A stretch of 64,000 nucleotides of DNA from assembly GCF_030232265.1 (NCBI RefSeq), contig NZ_JASPJK010000005.1, forward strand, positions 62,001-126,000, written 5' to 3'. The notes under the pieces are model-generated. The model did not search any database and was not told the DNA's origin. It was given only the letters and a program-made list of their open reading frames with translations. The translations under genes were made by a program, and so were the position numbers. Position 1 is the stretch's first letter, and the number at the start of each line of letters is the position of its first letter. Below, piece by piece: positions 32,886-41,891 of the stretch. This DNA is from Corynebacterium sp. MSK041 (lineage in GTDB: Bacteria; Actinomycetota; Actinomycetes; Mycobacteriales; Mycobacteriaceae).

Positions 32886-33557
32886 CTATTCGAGGGCCAT
32901 GCCGTCCAGAAGATTTTTCAAACCAACCTCAAAAGGTTGGTCAGCATAAGGGTTAGCGTCAGGCTGGCCCTTTTTTGCTGTTTTGTACCCACTCATCGCT
33001 TCCGCTGCTTGACGCAGCGCAGAATGTTCAGGGGAAATCGCGCAGGGATCAAAAAGATCGGCTGGGGCTTGGACGTCCCACGCTGAGCCATAAATGAAGG
33101 ATTCAAGCGCAATGATGCGTTCCATCACCTGCGCAGGCGGGCATCCAGCAGTGATGAGCGCTTGGGCAACAACCTCATACATCTCTTGGGTCCGCGGGGA
33201 AGCACCAATGGGCTGCACTGCAATAAGCGGGATCAACGGGGTGTGCCCAGCAAAAACATCGCGGTAAGAACGCGCCCAGGATTCTACTGCCGTGCGGTAG
33301 CCCGAACCTGTAGCGATGGCTTGTTCGAGCGGCCTAACATCAACAAGCTGCATCACCGCGTCCTGTATCAAATAGAGCATTTCCTCTTTGCCCGAAATGT
33401 GGTTGTAGAGGGCGCTCGGAGCCACATTGAGTCGCTTCGCAACGGCAGTCATGGTCAGCGCTTGATACCCCTTATCCGAGCTAAGGGAGAGCGCGGCTGC
33501 ACCAATTTTTTCGGCGCTGACCAGAGATTCTGCGGGGCGGCCACGCCCTTTTGCCAT
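32886..33557 (-). CDS. TetR-family regulator
   Basis: The 223-residue product has an N-terminal TetR helix-turn-helix (TMTAVAKRLNVAPSALYNHISGKEEML, about residues 35-60) and a C-terminal ligand domain. It is divergent from the putrescine oxidase gene with 112 bases between, the usual layout for a local repressor. A palindrome at 33602-33616 is a candidate operator. Putrescine or its aldehyde would be the likely inducer, by inference. Confidence 0.85.
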   Translation of the reverse strand: MAKGRGRPAESLVSAEKIGAAALSLSSDKGYQALTMTAVAKRLNVAPSALYNHISGKEEMLYLIQDAVMQLVDVRPLEQAIATGSGYRTAVESWARSYRDVFAGHTPLIPLIAVQPIGASPRTQEMYEVVAQALITAGCPPAQVMERIIALESFIYGSAWDVQAPADLFDPCAISPEHSALRQAAEAMSGYKTAKKGQPDANPYADQPFEVGLKNLLDGMALE

Positions 33558-33601
33558 GTGACTCTTCCTTCATTAGCAAAACAAATGTACGCTAGGTCAC
33601 A

Positions 33602-33616
33602 CCATTTAATGAATGG
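33602..33616. promoter_or_regulatory. candidate TetR operator
   Basis: CCATT-TAATG-AATGG, a perfect 5-base-arm palindrome between the TetR gene and puo. A second palindrome, GGCCGG/CCGGCC at 33633-33650, lies in the puo leader just upstream of AGGAG. Confidence 0.45.
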
Positions 33617-33669
33617 CGTTCATATCCGTGATGGCCGGCACCCACCGGCCCTGAAACAGGAGTAGAAGT

Positions 33670-35166
33670 ATGAATTCTAGCGCACCAAAACATGAAATTG
33701 AGCGCGATGTTGTCATCGTCGGAGCCGGCCCAGCAGGCCTCATGGCTGCACGCACGCTGACTAAGGCCGGCAAGTCCGTCGCAGTCCTCGAGGCACGCGA
33801 GCGCGTCGGCGGTCGCACCTGGAACGGCCGTGTACGTGACGCCAACGGTGTTGATCACTTTGTTGAGCTTGGTGGCCAGTGGATCTCCCCAGACCAGACC
33901 CGCCTCATTGACCTGGTGGATGAGCTGGGCCTGAGCACCTTCCAGCGCTACCGCGAAGGCAAGTCCATCTACGTCTCCCCGGACGGTGAGCGCCACGAAT
34001 ACGAGGGCCCAGTCTTTCCCGCTTCCGAGTCCACACAGGCCGAGATGGACAAGCTGATCAAAATCCTCGATGACCTTGCAGCCGAGATCGGTGCCAAGGA
34101 GCCGTGGGCTCACCCGAAGGCTGCCGAGCTGGACTCTATTTCCTTCCGCCACTGGCTGGAGCAGCTCTCTGATGATGAGGAGGCAATTGACAATGTTTCC
34201 ATCTACGTCGCATCCGGCATGCTGACCAAGCCGTCCTTCACCTTCTCCGCCTTGCAGGCTGTCCTCATGGCTGCTTCTGCCGGATCCTTCTCCAACCTGG
34301 TGGACGAGGACTTCATCCTTGACCGCCGCGTCGAAGGTGGCATGATGTCCGTCTCCGAGACCATGGCCAAGGAGCTCGGTGAAGATGTCTTCCTGGGCAC
34401 CCCGGTCCGCGAGATCCAGTGGGCACAGCCGGACCCGTCCACCGAGGACAGCCTGAATAACGTTAAGCCAGACGTGCGCAACGGTGTCCCGAACAACGGT
34501 AAACCGAGCGATGTCACAGTCGTCTCCGACAAAGTGATCGCCCACGCCAAGAATGTTGTTATTGCTGTCCCGCCAAACCTGTACAACCGCATCTCCTACG
34601 TCCCGGCGATGCCACGTGACTTGCACATCGCGCACCAACACATCTCCATGGGCCTGGTGATCAAGGTTCACGCTATTTACGAAACCCCGTTCTGGCGTGA
34701 GAAGGGCCTGTCCGGCACCGGTTTCGGTGGGGGACGCCTGGTCCAGGAGATCTACGACAACACCAACCGTGGCGCCAACATTGCAGGCGGTACCGCTGGT
34801 GAGGAAGATACCTACGGCACCCTCGTCGGATTCGTTTCTGATGTGTACGCCGAGGAAATGTGGCACCTGCCGGAAGAAGAGCGCAAGCACCGCATCCTTT
34901 CCGCCATGGCGGACTACCTGGGTCCGGAGACCATGGAGCCAATCGCGTTCTACCTCTCCGATATGGCTGCTGAAGAGTGGACCCGCGGCGCGTACGCAAC
35001 CAGCTACGACCTGGGTGGCCTGTCCCGCTGGGGCCACCTGCAGAACCAACCTGTTGGCCCGATCCACTTCGCTTGCTCCGACATTGCTGATGAGGGCTAC
35101 CAGCACGTCGATGGCGCTGTCCGTCAGGGCGAGCGAGCTGCCAATGCCATTCTGGCTAATTACTAA
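33670..35166 (+). CDS. puo: FAD-dependent putrescine oxidase
   Basis: The 498-residue flavin amine oxidase resembles the Rhodococcus putrescine oxidase throughout: Rossmann motif VGAGPAG (17-23), LEARERVGGRTW, LGGQWISPDQT, FSALQAVLMAASAGSFS, and ARGAYATSYDLGG- and GYQHVDGAV-type segments at the C terminus. It oxidises putrescine to 4-aminobutanal with release of ammonia and hydrogen peroxide. Two inserts relative to the Rhodococcus enzyme, around residues 260-280 and 365-385, lie in surface regions. It heads an operon with a universal stress protein and an APC permease (8-base overlap between those two). AGGAG precedes the ATG. Confidence 0.88.
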   Translation: MNSSAPKHEIERDVVIVGAGPAGLMAARTLTKAGKSVAVLEARERVGGRTWNGRVRDANGVDHFVELGGQWISPDQTRLIDLVDELGLSTFQRYREGKSIYVSPDGERHEYEGPVFPASESTQAEMDKLIKILDDLAAEIGAKEPWAHPKAAELDSISFRHWLEQLSDDEEAIDNVSIYVASGMLTKPSFTFSALQAVLMAASAGSFSNLVDEDFILDRRVEGGMMSVSETMAKELGEDVFLGTPVREIQWAQPDPSTEDSLNNVKPDVRNGVPNNGKPSDVTVVSDKVIAHAKNVVIAVPPNLYNRISYVPAMPRDLHIAHQHISMGLVIKVHAIYETPFWREKGLSGTGFGGGRLVQEIYDNTNRGANIAGGTAGEEDTYGTLVGFVSDVYAEEMWHLPEEERKHRILSAMADYLGPETMEPIAFYLSDMAAEEWTRGAYATSYDLGGLSRWGHLQNQPVGPIHFACSDIADEGYQHVDGAVRQGERAANAILANY

Positions 35167-35178
35167 GGCAGGGTGATC

Positions 35179-36114
35179 ATGGTCCAGCCAACACAGCAGC
35201 CTGCGGACCGTGGGCCGTCGAAAATCCTGGTCGGATACCTTGCCACTCCAGCGGGCTCTGATGCTTTGAACCTTGGCATCGCCTTGGCCAGAAGCTGGGA
35301 CGCGGACTTGGAGATCGTCATGGTGGTTCCGCATTCAGAGAACTACTCAGGTGCGTATCCTCGCCTCACTGCCCATGAGACGATCATTAGCCGAAAGCTC
35401 AACGCGTGGCTTGAGAATGCGTTGGCTAAAGTCCCCGAGGGGATTACGGCCACCGGCCGTGTCGTCTCCGGTGTGGACGAAGCTAATTCACTGCACCGCA
35501 CCGCCAAGGAACTGGGTTGCGACTTGATTATTTTGGGCACCCGCGGTGGTGGCCTGTTGCGTCGCTTCAGCATTGGGGTTTCGGCGAATGCTCTTTTGCA
35601 CTCATCAACCATTCCGATTGCGCTTGCGCCGCCACGCTACCAAGCGCCTGAACGGATCAGCCGGGTGTCGTGCATGTTCGGCACCCTGGCTGGCTCACGC
35701 CAGTTGATTTCCACGGCGATTCGCACCGCACAGTACACCGACAGCGAACTGCGCTTGATCTCGTTCCACACCGATGAGGATGCGGGAGCTATGCCGCACG
35801 AGATCACTGAGACGGTATTGGAAAACCTCGAAGCTAACGCCAACGAATATCTTGCAGAACAGGCAAAACACCTCGTTGATGAAGGTTTAGCCACCACCGA
35901 AATTGTCACCGGCACATCTGTCGCTGAGGCTGCGGCCGAACTTGAGTGGCGTGAGGACGAAATCCTGCTCGCGGGATCGTCCCGGCTTGCCACCGCTGGC
36001 CGTATGTTCATGGGGCCACGCGCCGCTAAAGTGCTGCGGAGTCTTCCGATTCCGCTACTTGTCACCCCTTCACAAAGCCCGAAGGATGACGATGAGGAGG
36101 GGCAGCATGAGTAA
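35179..36114 (+). CDS. universal stress protein, tandem UspA domains
   Basis: The 311-residue protein is two UspA domains in a row. The first has ILVGYLATPAGSDALNLGIALA and the ATP-binding GTRGGGLLRRFSIGVSANAL; the second ends LLAGSSRLATAGRMFMGPRAAKVL. I use ATG 35179 with AAGGCAGGG upstream, rather than the GTG two codons earlier. It begins 12 bases after puo and overlaps the next permease by 8 bases. Its role may be in tolerance of the peroxide or aldehyde made by the pathway. Confidence 0.82.
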   Translation: MVQPTQQPADRGPSKILVGYLATPAGSDALNLGIALARSWDADLEIVMVVPHSENYSGAYPRLTAHETIISRKLNAWLENALAKVPEGITATGRVVSGVDEANSLHRTAKELGCDLIILGTRGGGLLRRFSIGVSANALLHSSTIPIALAPPRYQAPERISRVSCMFGTLAGSRQLISTAIRTAQYTDSELRLISFHTDEDAGAMPHEITETVLENLEANANEYLAEQAKHLVDEGLATTEIVTGTSVAEAAAELEWREDEILLAGSSRLATAGRMFMGPRAAKVLRSLPIPLLVTPSQSPKDDDEEGQHE

Positions 36115-37660
36115 ACGCAAAATGGCAAATGAGCTGGCACACCAGCCGTCGCAAAGCGAAAAAGGACTCATCGCTGGTCGCGTCGGCCTTCTTGGAGCCG
36201 TCGTCATTGGCGTGAGCTGCATTGCTCCGTCCTACACCTTGACCTCGGGACTCGGCCCCACGATTTCTGAGGTCGGCGACCACGTCCCGGCGATCCTCCT
36301 GCTCGGCTTCTTCCCCATGTTGCTCGTCGCCTTCGCGTACCGCGAGCTGAACAACCGTGTTCCGGATTCCGGTACCTCGTTCACCTGGGCAACCAAGGCT
36401 TTTGGCCCGTGGGTCGGCTGGATGGGTGGCTGGGGCCTGATCACAGCAACCATCCTGGTGTTGTCGAATCTGGCTGCCGTAGCCGTGGACTTCTTCTACA
36501 TCCTGCTGGCGCAACTCACCGGCAACGACGCATTCGCGGACCTCACCCGCAATCTGTGGGTGAACATCCCAACCACCATCGTGTTCCTAGCCGTCGCCGC
36601 CTACATTTCCTACCGCGGCCTCGAATCCACAGAGAAGCTCCAATACTTCCTGGTCGCTCTGCAGCTGTTCACCCTCGTGCTCTTCGGCGGAATGGCACTG
36701 TGGAATGCGTACCACGGTGGCGGATACGACTTTCACCCGGTAGAAGCTGACTGGTTTAACCCGCTGACGATTGGTGATTTTTCCACTGTCGCCGCAGGAA
36801 TCTCCCTATCGATCTTCATGTTCTGGGGCTGGGATGTCACCCTAACCATGAATGAGGAAACCAAGGACCCAGAGCGCACCCCGGGGCGGGCAGCCACACT
36901 CACCGTGCTGGTGGTCATCACCGTGTACATCCTCACCGCCGTCGCTGTCGTTGCGTGGGCCGGTACTGGTGATACCGGTCTCGGTGCCGGCAACCCGGAG
37001 AACCAAGAATCCATTTTCGCGGCACTCGCCGGCCCCGTGATGGGCCCGTGGGCCATCCTCATGTCCATATCAGTTCTGGCGAGTTCTTTCGCCTCACTGC
37101 AGTCCACCATCGTCGGCCCGGCACGTACGCTGCTGGCCATGGGGTACTACAAGGCCCTGCCAGCGGTTTTCGCACACATTAGCCCGAAGTTCCGCACCCC
37201 TGGTGTGGCCACCGTGGCTTCTGCCGTTGCCGCCGGTGGTTTTTATGCAGTAACCAGGATCGCCTCCGAGAATGCGCTGTGGGACACCATTACTGCGCTG
37301 GGTTTGATGATCTGCTTCTACTACGGCATCACCGCATTTGCCTGCGTGTGGTTCTTCCGTAAGGAGATCACCCACTCTGTCCGCGGTTTCTTCTTCCGGT
37401 TCCTGTTTCCACTGATCGGCGGAACGATGCTGTTGACCATGTTCTTCATCACCGCATTTGATTCCATCGACCCGTCCTACGGCTCTGGGTCTTCGATCTT
37501 TGGTGTCGGCACGGTCTTTGTCCTCGGCATGGGCATTCTGCTCCTCGGGGTAGTACTCATGCTGTTCACACGACTGCGCCATCCGGAGTTCTTCCGTAGC
37601 GAGATTCTGCCACGAGTCACAGCCGAGGAGGATGATACGAATACTGTTTTGACAGTCTAA
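36107..37660 (+). CDS. APC-family permease, probable putrescine/GABA transporter
   Basis: The 517-residue polytopic protein has about 12 helices, with GVSCIAPSYTLTSGLGPTI in helix 1 and RVPDSGTSFTWATKAFGPWVGW, typical of amino acid-polyamine-organocation transporters. ATG 36107 has GAGGAGGGG 4-6 bases upstream and overlaps the stress protein gene. Position in the puo operon points to uptake of putrescine or a related amine; the sequence alone does not fix the substrate. Confidence 0.82.
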   Translation: MSKRKMANELAHQPSQSEKGLIAGRVGLLGAVVIGVSCIAPSYTLTSGLGPTISEVGDHVPAILLLGFFPMLLVAFAYRELNNRVPDSGTSFTWATKAFGPWVGWMGGWGLITATILVLSNLAAVAVDFFYILLAQLTGNDAFADLTRNLWVNIPTTIVFLAVAAYISYRGLESTEKLQYFLVALQLFTLVLFGGMALWNAYHGGGYDFHPVEADWFNPLTIGDFSTVAAGISLSIFMFWGWDVTLTMNEETKDPERTPGRAATLTVLVVITVYILTAVAVVAWAGTGDTGLGAGNPENQESIFAALAGPVMGPWAILMSISVLASSFASLQSTIVGPARTLLAMGYYKALPAVFAHISPKFRTPGVATVASAVAAGGFYAVTRIASENALWDTITALGLMICFYYGITAFACVWFFRKEITHSVRGFFFRFLFPLIGGTMLLTMFFITAFDSIDPSYGSGSSIFGVGTVFVLGMGILLLGVVLMLFTRLRHPEFFRSEILPRVTAEEDDTNTVLTV

Positions 37661-37784
37661 GCATCTGCTTTCCTGTGGCAACATCTCTACACTGGCAGCC
37701 ACGGGCAAAGGCAGACCACACAATGTGACCCATACTGACCCCAATACGGGACCCGCACTGGGTTCCCCAAACAAAGGAGACATC

Positions 37785-39170
37785 ATGGCTGAGAAAGATC
37801 TGTCCTACCGAGTAGAAAACCCGGCGACCGGTGAAATCACCGCGACGTACCCTGGCGCCACCGATGATGAGATCCAGCAGGTTCTCGCCGCCTCGGAGAA
37901 AAGCTTCAAGGAGTGGGCCGCCCTCGATATCGCCGAGCGGAAGAAATACGTGCTGCGTGTCGCTGAGCTTTTCGACGAACGCAAGGACGACCTGGTTGAC
38001 ATCATCGGCCGCGAAATGGGCAAGTCCCGCCCCCACGCCATTGACGAGGTAGAGCTGTCCGCCAACATCTTCCGTTACTACGCCAACAACGGTGAAGAGT
38101 TCGCTGCTGACCGCAAGATCGAAAGCTACAACGGCGGCACCGCCGTCATCCGCCATCTCCCACTGGGTGCGCTGGTGGGCATCATGCCGTGGAACTTCCC
38201 GTACTACCAGGTCGCTCGTTTTGCCGCGCCAAACCTGATGAACGGCAACACGATCATTTTGAAGCATGCTGAGATCTGCCCGGAGTCCTCTGCCGCAATC
38301 CAGAAAATCTTCGATGATGCGGGTGTGCCGGCTGGCGTGTACCAGAACGTGTACGCCTCCCACGACCAGATCACCACGATGATTGAGGACCCACGTGTGC
38401 AGGGTGTTTCTCTCACTGGTTCGGAGCGTGCTGGCGCAGCCGTCGGCGCAACTGCCGGCAAGAACCTGAAGAAGGCGGTTCTGGAGCTCGGCGGTAATGA
38501 TGCCTACGTACTCTTGGACTCTGACGATGTGAAGGCTGCCGCAGAGCTGGCGTGGGAAGTCCGCATGTACAACATGGGCCAAGTCTGCAATGGCAACAAG
38601 CGCATGATCATCATGGATGACATCTACGACGAGTTCGTGGGTGAGCTGGTGAAGCTGGCGGAGAAGGCCACGCTGGGTACGCCGGAAGAAGCCGGCGAAA
38701 ACGACGTTTATTCCCCGCTTTCCTCCCGCGATGCAGCTGAGCGCCTGGATGAGCAGGTCACCCGCGCCGTCAAGGAGGGTGCAACCCTGTTGGCTGGTGG
38801 CGGCCTGGGTGAGAACGCCTACTACGCTCCCGCAGTGCTCACCGATATGGACACCAAGAACTCGGTGTTCTACGAAGAGCTCTTCGGTCCGATCGCCCTG
38901 GTGTTCAAGGTCTCCTCTGATGAGGAGGCACTGAAGCTGGCCAACGACACCCAGTACGGTCTCGGTGGCGCTGTCTTTTCCAAGGACAAGGATCGTGCTC
39001 GCGCCATCGCCCGTCAGCTGGAGGTTGGTATGTCCAACGTGAACACTCCAGCCGGCGAAGGCGAGGAGATTCCTTTCGGTGGTGTGAAGCGTTCTGGTTT
39101 CGGCCGTGAGCTTGGCCCGCTGGGCATGGATGAGTTTGTGAACAAGCAGCTGTATTTCGAAGCGGATTAA
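37785..39170 (+). CDS. aldehyde dehydrogenase, Sad/GabD1-like (4-aminobutanal or succinate semialdehyde)
   Basis: The 461-residue enzyme has IMPWNFPYYQVARFAAPN, ELGGNDAYV with the general base and GQVCNGNKR with the catalytic Cys. Length and motifs fit the shorter Sad/YneI/GabD1 group. With a GabD already present, this one may oxidise 4-aminobutanal, the product of putrescine oxidase, to GABA. AAAGGAG lies 6 bases before ATG 37785. A hairpin follows at 39206-39235. The substrate is an inference from context. Confidence 0.82.
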   Translation: MAEKDLSYRVENPATGEITATYPGATDDEIQQVLAASEKSFKEWAALDIAERKKYVLRVAELFDERKDDLVDIIGREMGKSRPHAIDEVELSANIFRYYANNGEEFAADRKIESYNGGTAVIRHLPLGALVGIMPWNFPYYQVARFAAPNLMNGNTIILKHAEICPESSAAIQKIFDDAGVPAGVYQNVYASHDQITTMIEDPRVQGVSLTGSERAGAAVGATAGKNLKKAVLELGGNDAYVLLDSDDVKAAAELAWEVRMYNMGQVCNGNKRMIIMDDIYDEFVGELVKLAEKATLGTPEEAGENDVYSPLSSRDAAERLDEQVTRAVKEGATLLAGGGLGENAYYAPAVLTDMDTKNSVFYEELFGPIALVFKVSSDEEALKLANDTQYGLGGAVFSKDKDRARAIARQLEVGMSNVNTPAGEGEEIPFGGVKRSGFGRELGPLGMDEFVNKQLYFEAD

Positions 39171-39205
39171 TCTCCCCCTCCCGCAGCACTGCATAAGACC
39201 AGGAC

Positions 39206-39235
39206 GTGCTACCGGCTCCGGTGAGTTGGTAGCAC
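39206..39235 (+). repeat. AACTC/GAGTT-core palindrome, copy 1
   Basis: Thirteen pairs (GTGCTACCGGCTC with GAGTTGGTAGCAC, two G-T wobbles) around the tetraloop CGGT. It starts 35 bases after the aldehyde dehydrogenase stop. Related hairpins are at 40129 and 60005; their stems differ but the centre is kept. Confidence 0.6.
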
Positions 39236-39326
39236 GAGCCCTGAAAGAATCACCTCTCCCACGTACCGTGGGTCGTGGTCGGCACTGTCGGCCAGAAGAA
39301 TCACACGGTACGAAAAGGAGAGCAAT

Positions 39327-40115
39327 ATGCCAACGAAAGCTATCGACGGCAAGGTCGCCCTTGTCACTGGAGCAGCCCGCGGTATTGGCCAGGCAATCGC
39401 CCTGCGTCTTGCACAGGACGGTGCGGATGTGGCGGTCCTCGATTTGAAGGAAGAGAACTGCGCCGACACCGTTTCCCAGATTGAAAAGCTTGGCCGCAAG
39501 GCAATCGCGATCGGGGCCGACGTGTCCAAGCGTGACCAGGTTTACGCCGCCATCGACCGCACTGAAAATGAACTAGGTGGCTTTGACATCATCGTGAACA
39601 ATGCTGGTATTGCACAGGTCCAGCCAATTGATGAGATCACGGATGAAGAGCTGGACGCTATGTTCAACGTGAACATCAAGAGCGTTGTGTGGGGCATCCA
39701 GGCTGCCGCCGCCAAGTTCAAGGAGCGCGGCCACGGCGGCAAGATCATCAACGCCTCCTCCATCGCTGGTCACGATGGCTTCCCCGTTCTCGGCGCCTAT
39801 TCCGCTTCCAAGTTCGCGGTGCGCGCGCTGACCCAGGTTGCTGCACGTGAATATGCCAGCGACGGCATTACCGTCAACGCGTACTGCCCGGGCATCGTCG
39901 GCACCGACATGTGGGTAGACATTGACCGCCGCTTCCACGAGCTGACTGGCGCCGAGCTCGGCTCCACCTACGAGAAGAACGTGGAGAGCATCGCCCTTGG
40001 CCGCGCACAGACCCCAGAGGATGTGGCCAACCTTGTGTCCTTCCTCGCCTCGGAAGATTCGGACTACATCACCGGCCAGGCCATCCTGACCGACGGTGGC
40101 ATGGTCTACCGCTAA
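39327..40115 (+). CDS. butA: short-chain dehydrogenase, acetoin/diacetyl reductase ButA-like
   Basis: The 262-residue SDR enzyme has cofactor motif TGAARGIG (about 14-21), NNAG (about 90-93), Ser in INASSIAG and YSASK (Tyr/Lys catalytic pair). The closest match I know is the corynebacterial (S)-acetoin-forming diacetyl reductase/butanediol dehydrogenase; the GTDMW and DGGMVYR segments agree. It interconverts diacetyl, acetoin and 2,3-butanediol. AAAGGAG lies upstream of the ATG. Palindromic repeats flank the gene on both sides. Confidence 0.8.
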   Translation: MPTKAIDGKVALVTGAARGIGQAIALRLAQDGADVAVLDLKEENCADTVSQIEKLGRKAIAIGADVSKRDQVYAAIDRTENELGGFDIIVNNAGIAQVQPIDEITDEELDAMFNVNIKSVVWGIQAAAAKFKERGHGGKIINASSIAGHDGFPVLGAYSASKFAVRALTQVAAREYASDGITVNAYCPGIVGTDMWVDIDRRFHELTGAELGSTYEKNVESIALGRAQTPEDVANLVSFLASEDSDYITGQAILTDGGMVYR

Positions 40116-40128
40116 ACCCCGCCCAGCT

Positions 40129-40162
40129 CCCCGCTACCACCTCGCTGGAGTTGGTAGCGTGG
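40129..40162 (+). repeat. AACTC/GAGTT-core palindrome, copy 2
   Basis: GCTACCA pairs with TGGTAGC and CTC with GAG, one mismatch between them, tetraloop GCTG; the outer CCCC/GGGG extends the stem. It begins 13 bases after butA and ends 5 bases before the DUF3151 start codon, so it could both end one transcript and cover the start of the next. Confidence 0.55.
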
Positions 40163-40166
40163 GGCC

Positions 40167-40565
40167 ATGGAATTCAAAGATATGCTCGCTCCCCCGCCGG
40201 TTCACCTGCCAGAGGACCCGGCGCAGGGGAGCGATGTGCTTGATAACGCCACCGCCATCGCTCACCCGGACTCCCCCGCTGTCTGGGCTGCCCGGGCCGA
40301 GCACGAGCTAGCCGATGGTGACCCGATCGTTGCCTACGCCTACGCCCGCACCGGCTACCACCGTTCGCTTGACCGCCTCCGTGCGAACGGGTGGAAAGGC
40401 TGGGGCCCAGTCCCCGCGTCACACGAGCCGAACCAGGCAGTGCTCAAAGCTATCGCCATGCTGGCCCTGGCATCCAAGAAGATCGGAGATGAAGCCGAAT
40501 ACGACCGCTGCCGCCAAATGCTGTCGGACGCGGACCCGGCTAGCGTCGAGCAGTTCCTCGACTAG
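40167..40565 (+). CDS. DUF3151 family protein
   Basis: The 132-residue protein matches the actinobacterial DUF3151 family, with the core AYAYARTGYHRSLDRLRANGWKG-like segment and GPVPASHEPN. Function unknown; cytoplasmic, with no signal peptide. TAGCGT lies 6 bases before the ATG (leaderless type). A strong terminator separates it from the convergent gene. Confidence 0.85.
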   Translation: MEFKDMLAPPPVHLPEDPAQGSDVLDNATAIAHPDSPAVWAARAEHELADGDPIVAYAYARTGYHRSLDRLRANGWKGWGPVPASHEPNQAVLKAIAMLALASKKIGDEAEYDRCRQMLSDADPASVEQFLD

Positions 40566-40571
40566 ACAGCA

Positions 40572-40606
40572 AACCGCGCCGGCCCGAAAGTTGGTCCGGC
40601 GCGGTT
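40572..40606. terminator. bidirectional terminator
   Basis: A perfect 11-pair stem (AACCGCGCCGG, 40572-40582, with CCGGCGCGGTT, 40596-40606) between the convergent DUF3151 and ATP-grasp-like genes. Confidence 0.75.
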
Positions 40607-40609
40607 AAA

Positions 40610-40620
40610 CGTCGATAAGC
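40610..40620 (+). repeat. iterated 11-mer CGTCGATAAGC (intergenic copy)
   Basis: This copy lies 3 bases after the bidirectional terminator, 7 bases from the stop codon of the minus-strand gene. Confidence 0.75.
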
Positions 40621-40626
40621 AAATGC

Positions 40627-41688
40627 TTAGGCGTTCTTCTCCTCGACGCGCTTGATGGCCTCCTCGGCAACCATTTCCTGGATACCCATGTCCAGCTCGG
40701 AGGTGAAGCCGACGCAGGAGCAGTTGATCTCGCCGAGAACGTAGGTGTCCTCACCGGTCTCATCGTCGTCCGCGAGCATGAAGTCAGCGGTCCAGATCAG
40801 CGGGATGTTGTCGCCACCGAGGTTCTCGGCGATGACGGGGCGGGCCTCAGCGAACATGTCCACGAGCTCCTGCCACTCCTCCGGCTTCTGGTAGGTGTAC
40901 TGCGCACCGGAGAACAGGGTTGCGGAGAATGCATCGCCGCCCTCGGCCGGCTTCTTGTGCACCACGAAAACCGGGTGCGGGCCGACCAGCAGAATACGGA
41001 TCTCACCCTCGACAATGCGTGGCATGAAGCGCATGTCCACGAGCATGCCGTTGTCGCCCACGATGTACTGGTCACAGAAGTCCATGAACTCGCCGAGCTC
41101 GCGGTCCTCGGTGTGGTTGTCCACGGCCTCGGTGCACTTGAGCTTGGTGTCCAGCGGCAGGGCGGTGCCGGGCTCGACGGAGGCAGCCAGGGCTTCGTCG
41201 GCCAGGCGGACGCGCCAGATGCCGGAACCGGTGGAGCCACGGTTCTGCTTGAGCACACGCTCACCGTAGGACAGGGAGGTCGGGAACGTGTTGTGGAAGG
41301 ACTCGACGTCGTAGTACGCGGCGGTATCCTCCGGCACCAGGGAGGTCTTGTTCAGCTTCACCAGGGCATCCTTAGCACCGTAGGAGACCATCTCCTCCGG
41401 GGTGGACATGCCTACAAGACCGGCCTCGGACAAGCGGGTGAGCAGGTCGAAGTAGCCCTTCTCACCGCCCGGAATGTTGCCCGGGTTCACGCGGGAGATG
41501 TAGCCGTCGAAGTTGTTGGACACATACTCGAAGATTGCGTCAGACCACTCGGGGCGGAAGAACACAACCTCTGCGTTCCAGCCCTTGTCCTTGATGGCGT
41601 TGACAATGGGCATGGTGTCCTTGCGGTGCCCATCGAAGTACTTGTCAGAACCACCCTCGACCTCGAAGACGACGATTGCCTTGTGCAC
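40627..41688 (-). CDS. Cj0069-like ATP-grasp superfamily protein
   Basis: The 353-residue protein has ATP-grasp features: YGAKDALVKL, VLKQNRGSTGSGIWRV (phosphate-binding loop) and YVLGEINCSC near the C terminus (metal-binding Glu/Asn). The overall shape matches the family named after Campylobacter Cj0069. Members are presumed to join a carboxylate to an amine or thiol using ATP; the substrate is unknown. It stands alone on the minus strand and diverges from thtR. Confidence 0.65.
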   Translation of the reverse strand: MHKAIVVFEVEGGSDKYFDGHRKDTMPIVNAIKDKGWNAEVVFFRPEWSDAIFEYVSNNFDGYISRVNPGNIPGGEKGYFDLLTRLSEAGLVGMSTPEEMVSYGAKDALVKLNKTSLVPEDTAAYYDVESFHNTFPTSLSYGERVLKQNRGSTGSGIWRVRLADEALAASVEPGTALPLDTKLKCTEAVDNHTEDRELGEFMDFCDQYIVGDNGMLVDMRFMPRIVEGEIRILLVGPHPVFVVHKKPAEGGDAFSATLFSGAQYTYQKPEEWQELVDMFAEARPVIAENLGGDNIPLIWTADFMLADDDETGEDTYVLGEINCSCVGFTSELDMGIQEMVAEEAIKRVEEKNA

Positions 41689-41891
41689 AGTGAATCCCTT
41701 TCAGTAGTGCTCAGTATTTTGGATTAAACCCACTTTTGAGATTAAGGCCTAACCGGCTTTCCTGCCCTCACGGGTAGCGGTTTAGTAATTAACCTCACAG
41801 CCGGGATACGCCACATAATCCACCTTCGGGGGTAGCCCTTCACATGTATGGTGGCTATTGACTGTAAGCACGCCACTGGGAGGACACTCGC

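Noticed and set aside
33592..35334. A 580-codon open frame on the minus strand
   Set aside because: It lies opposite the putrescine oxidase gene, whose motifs are clear; the minus frame has no recognisable domain and is a by-product of high GC.
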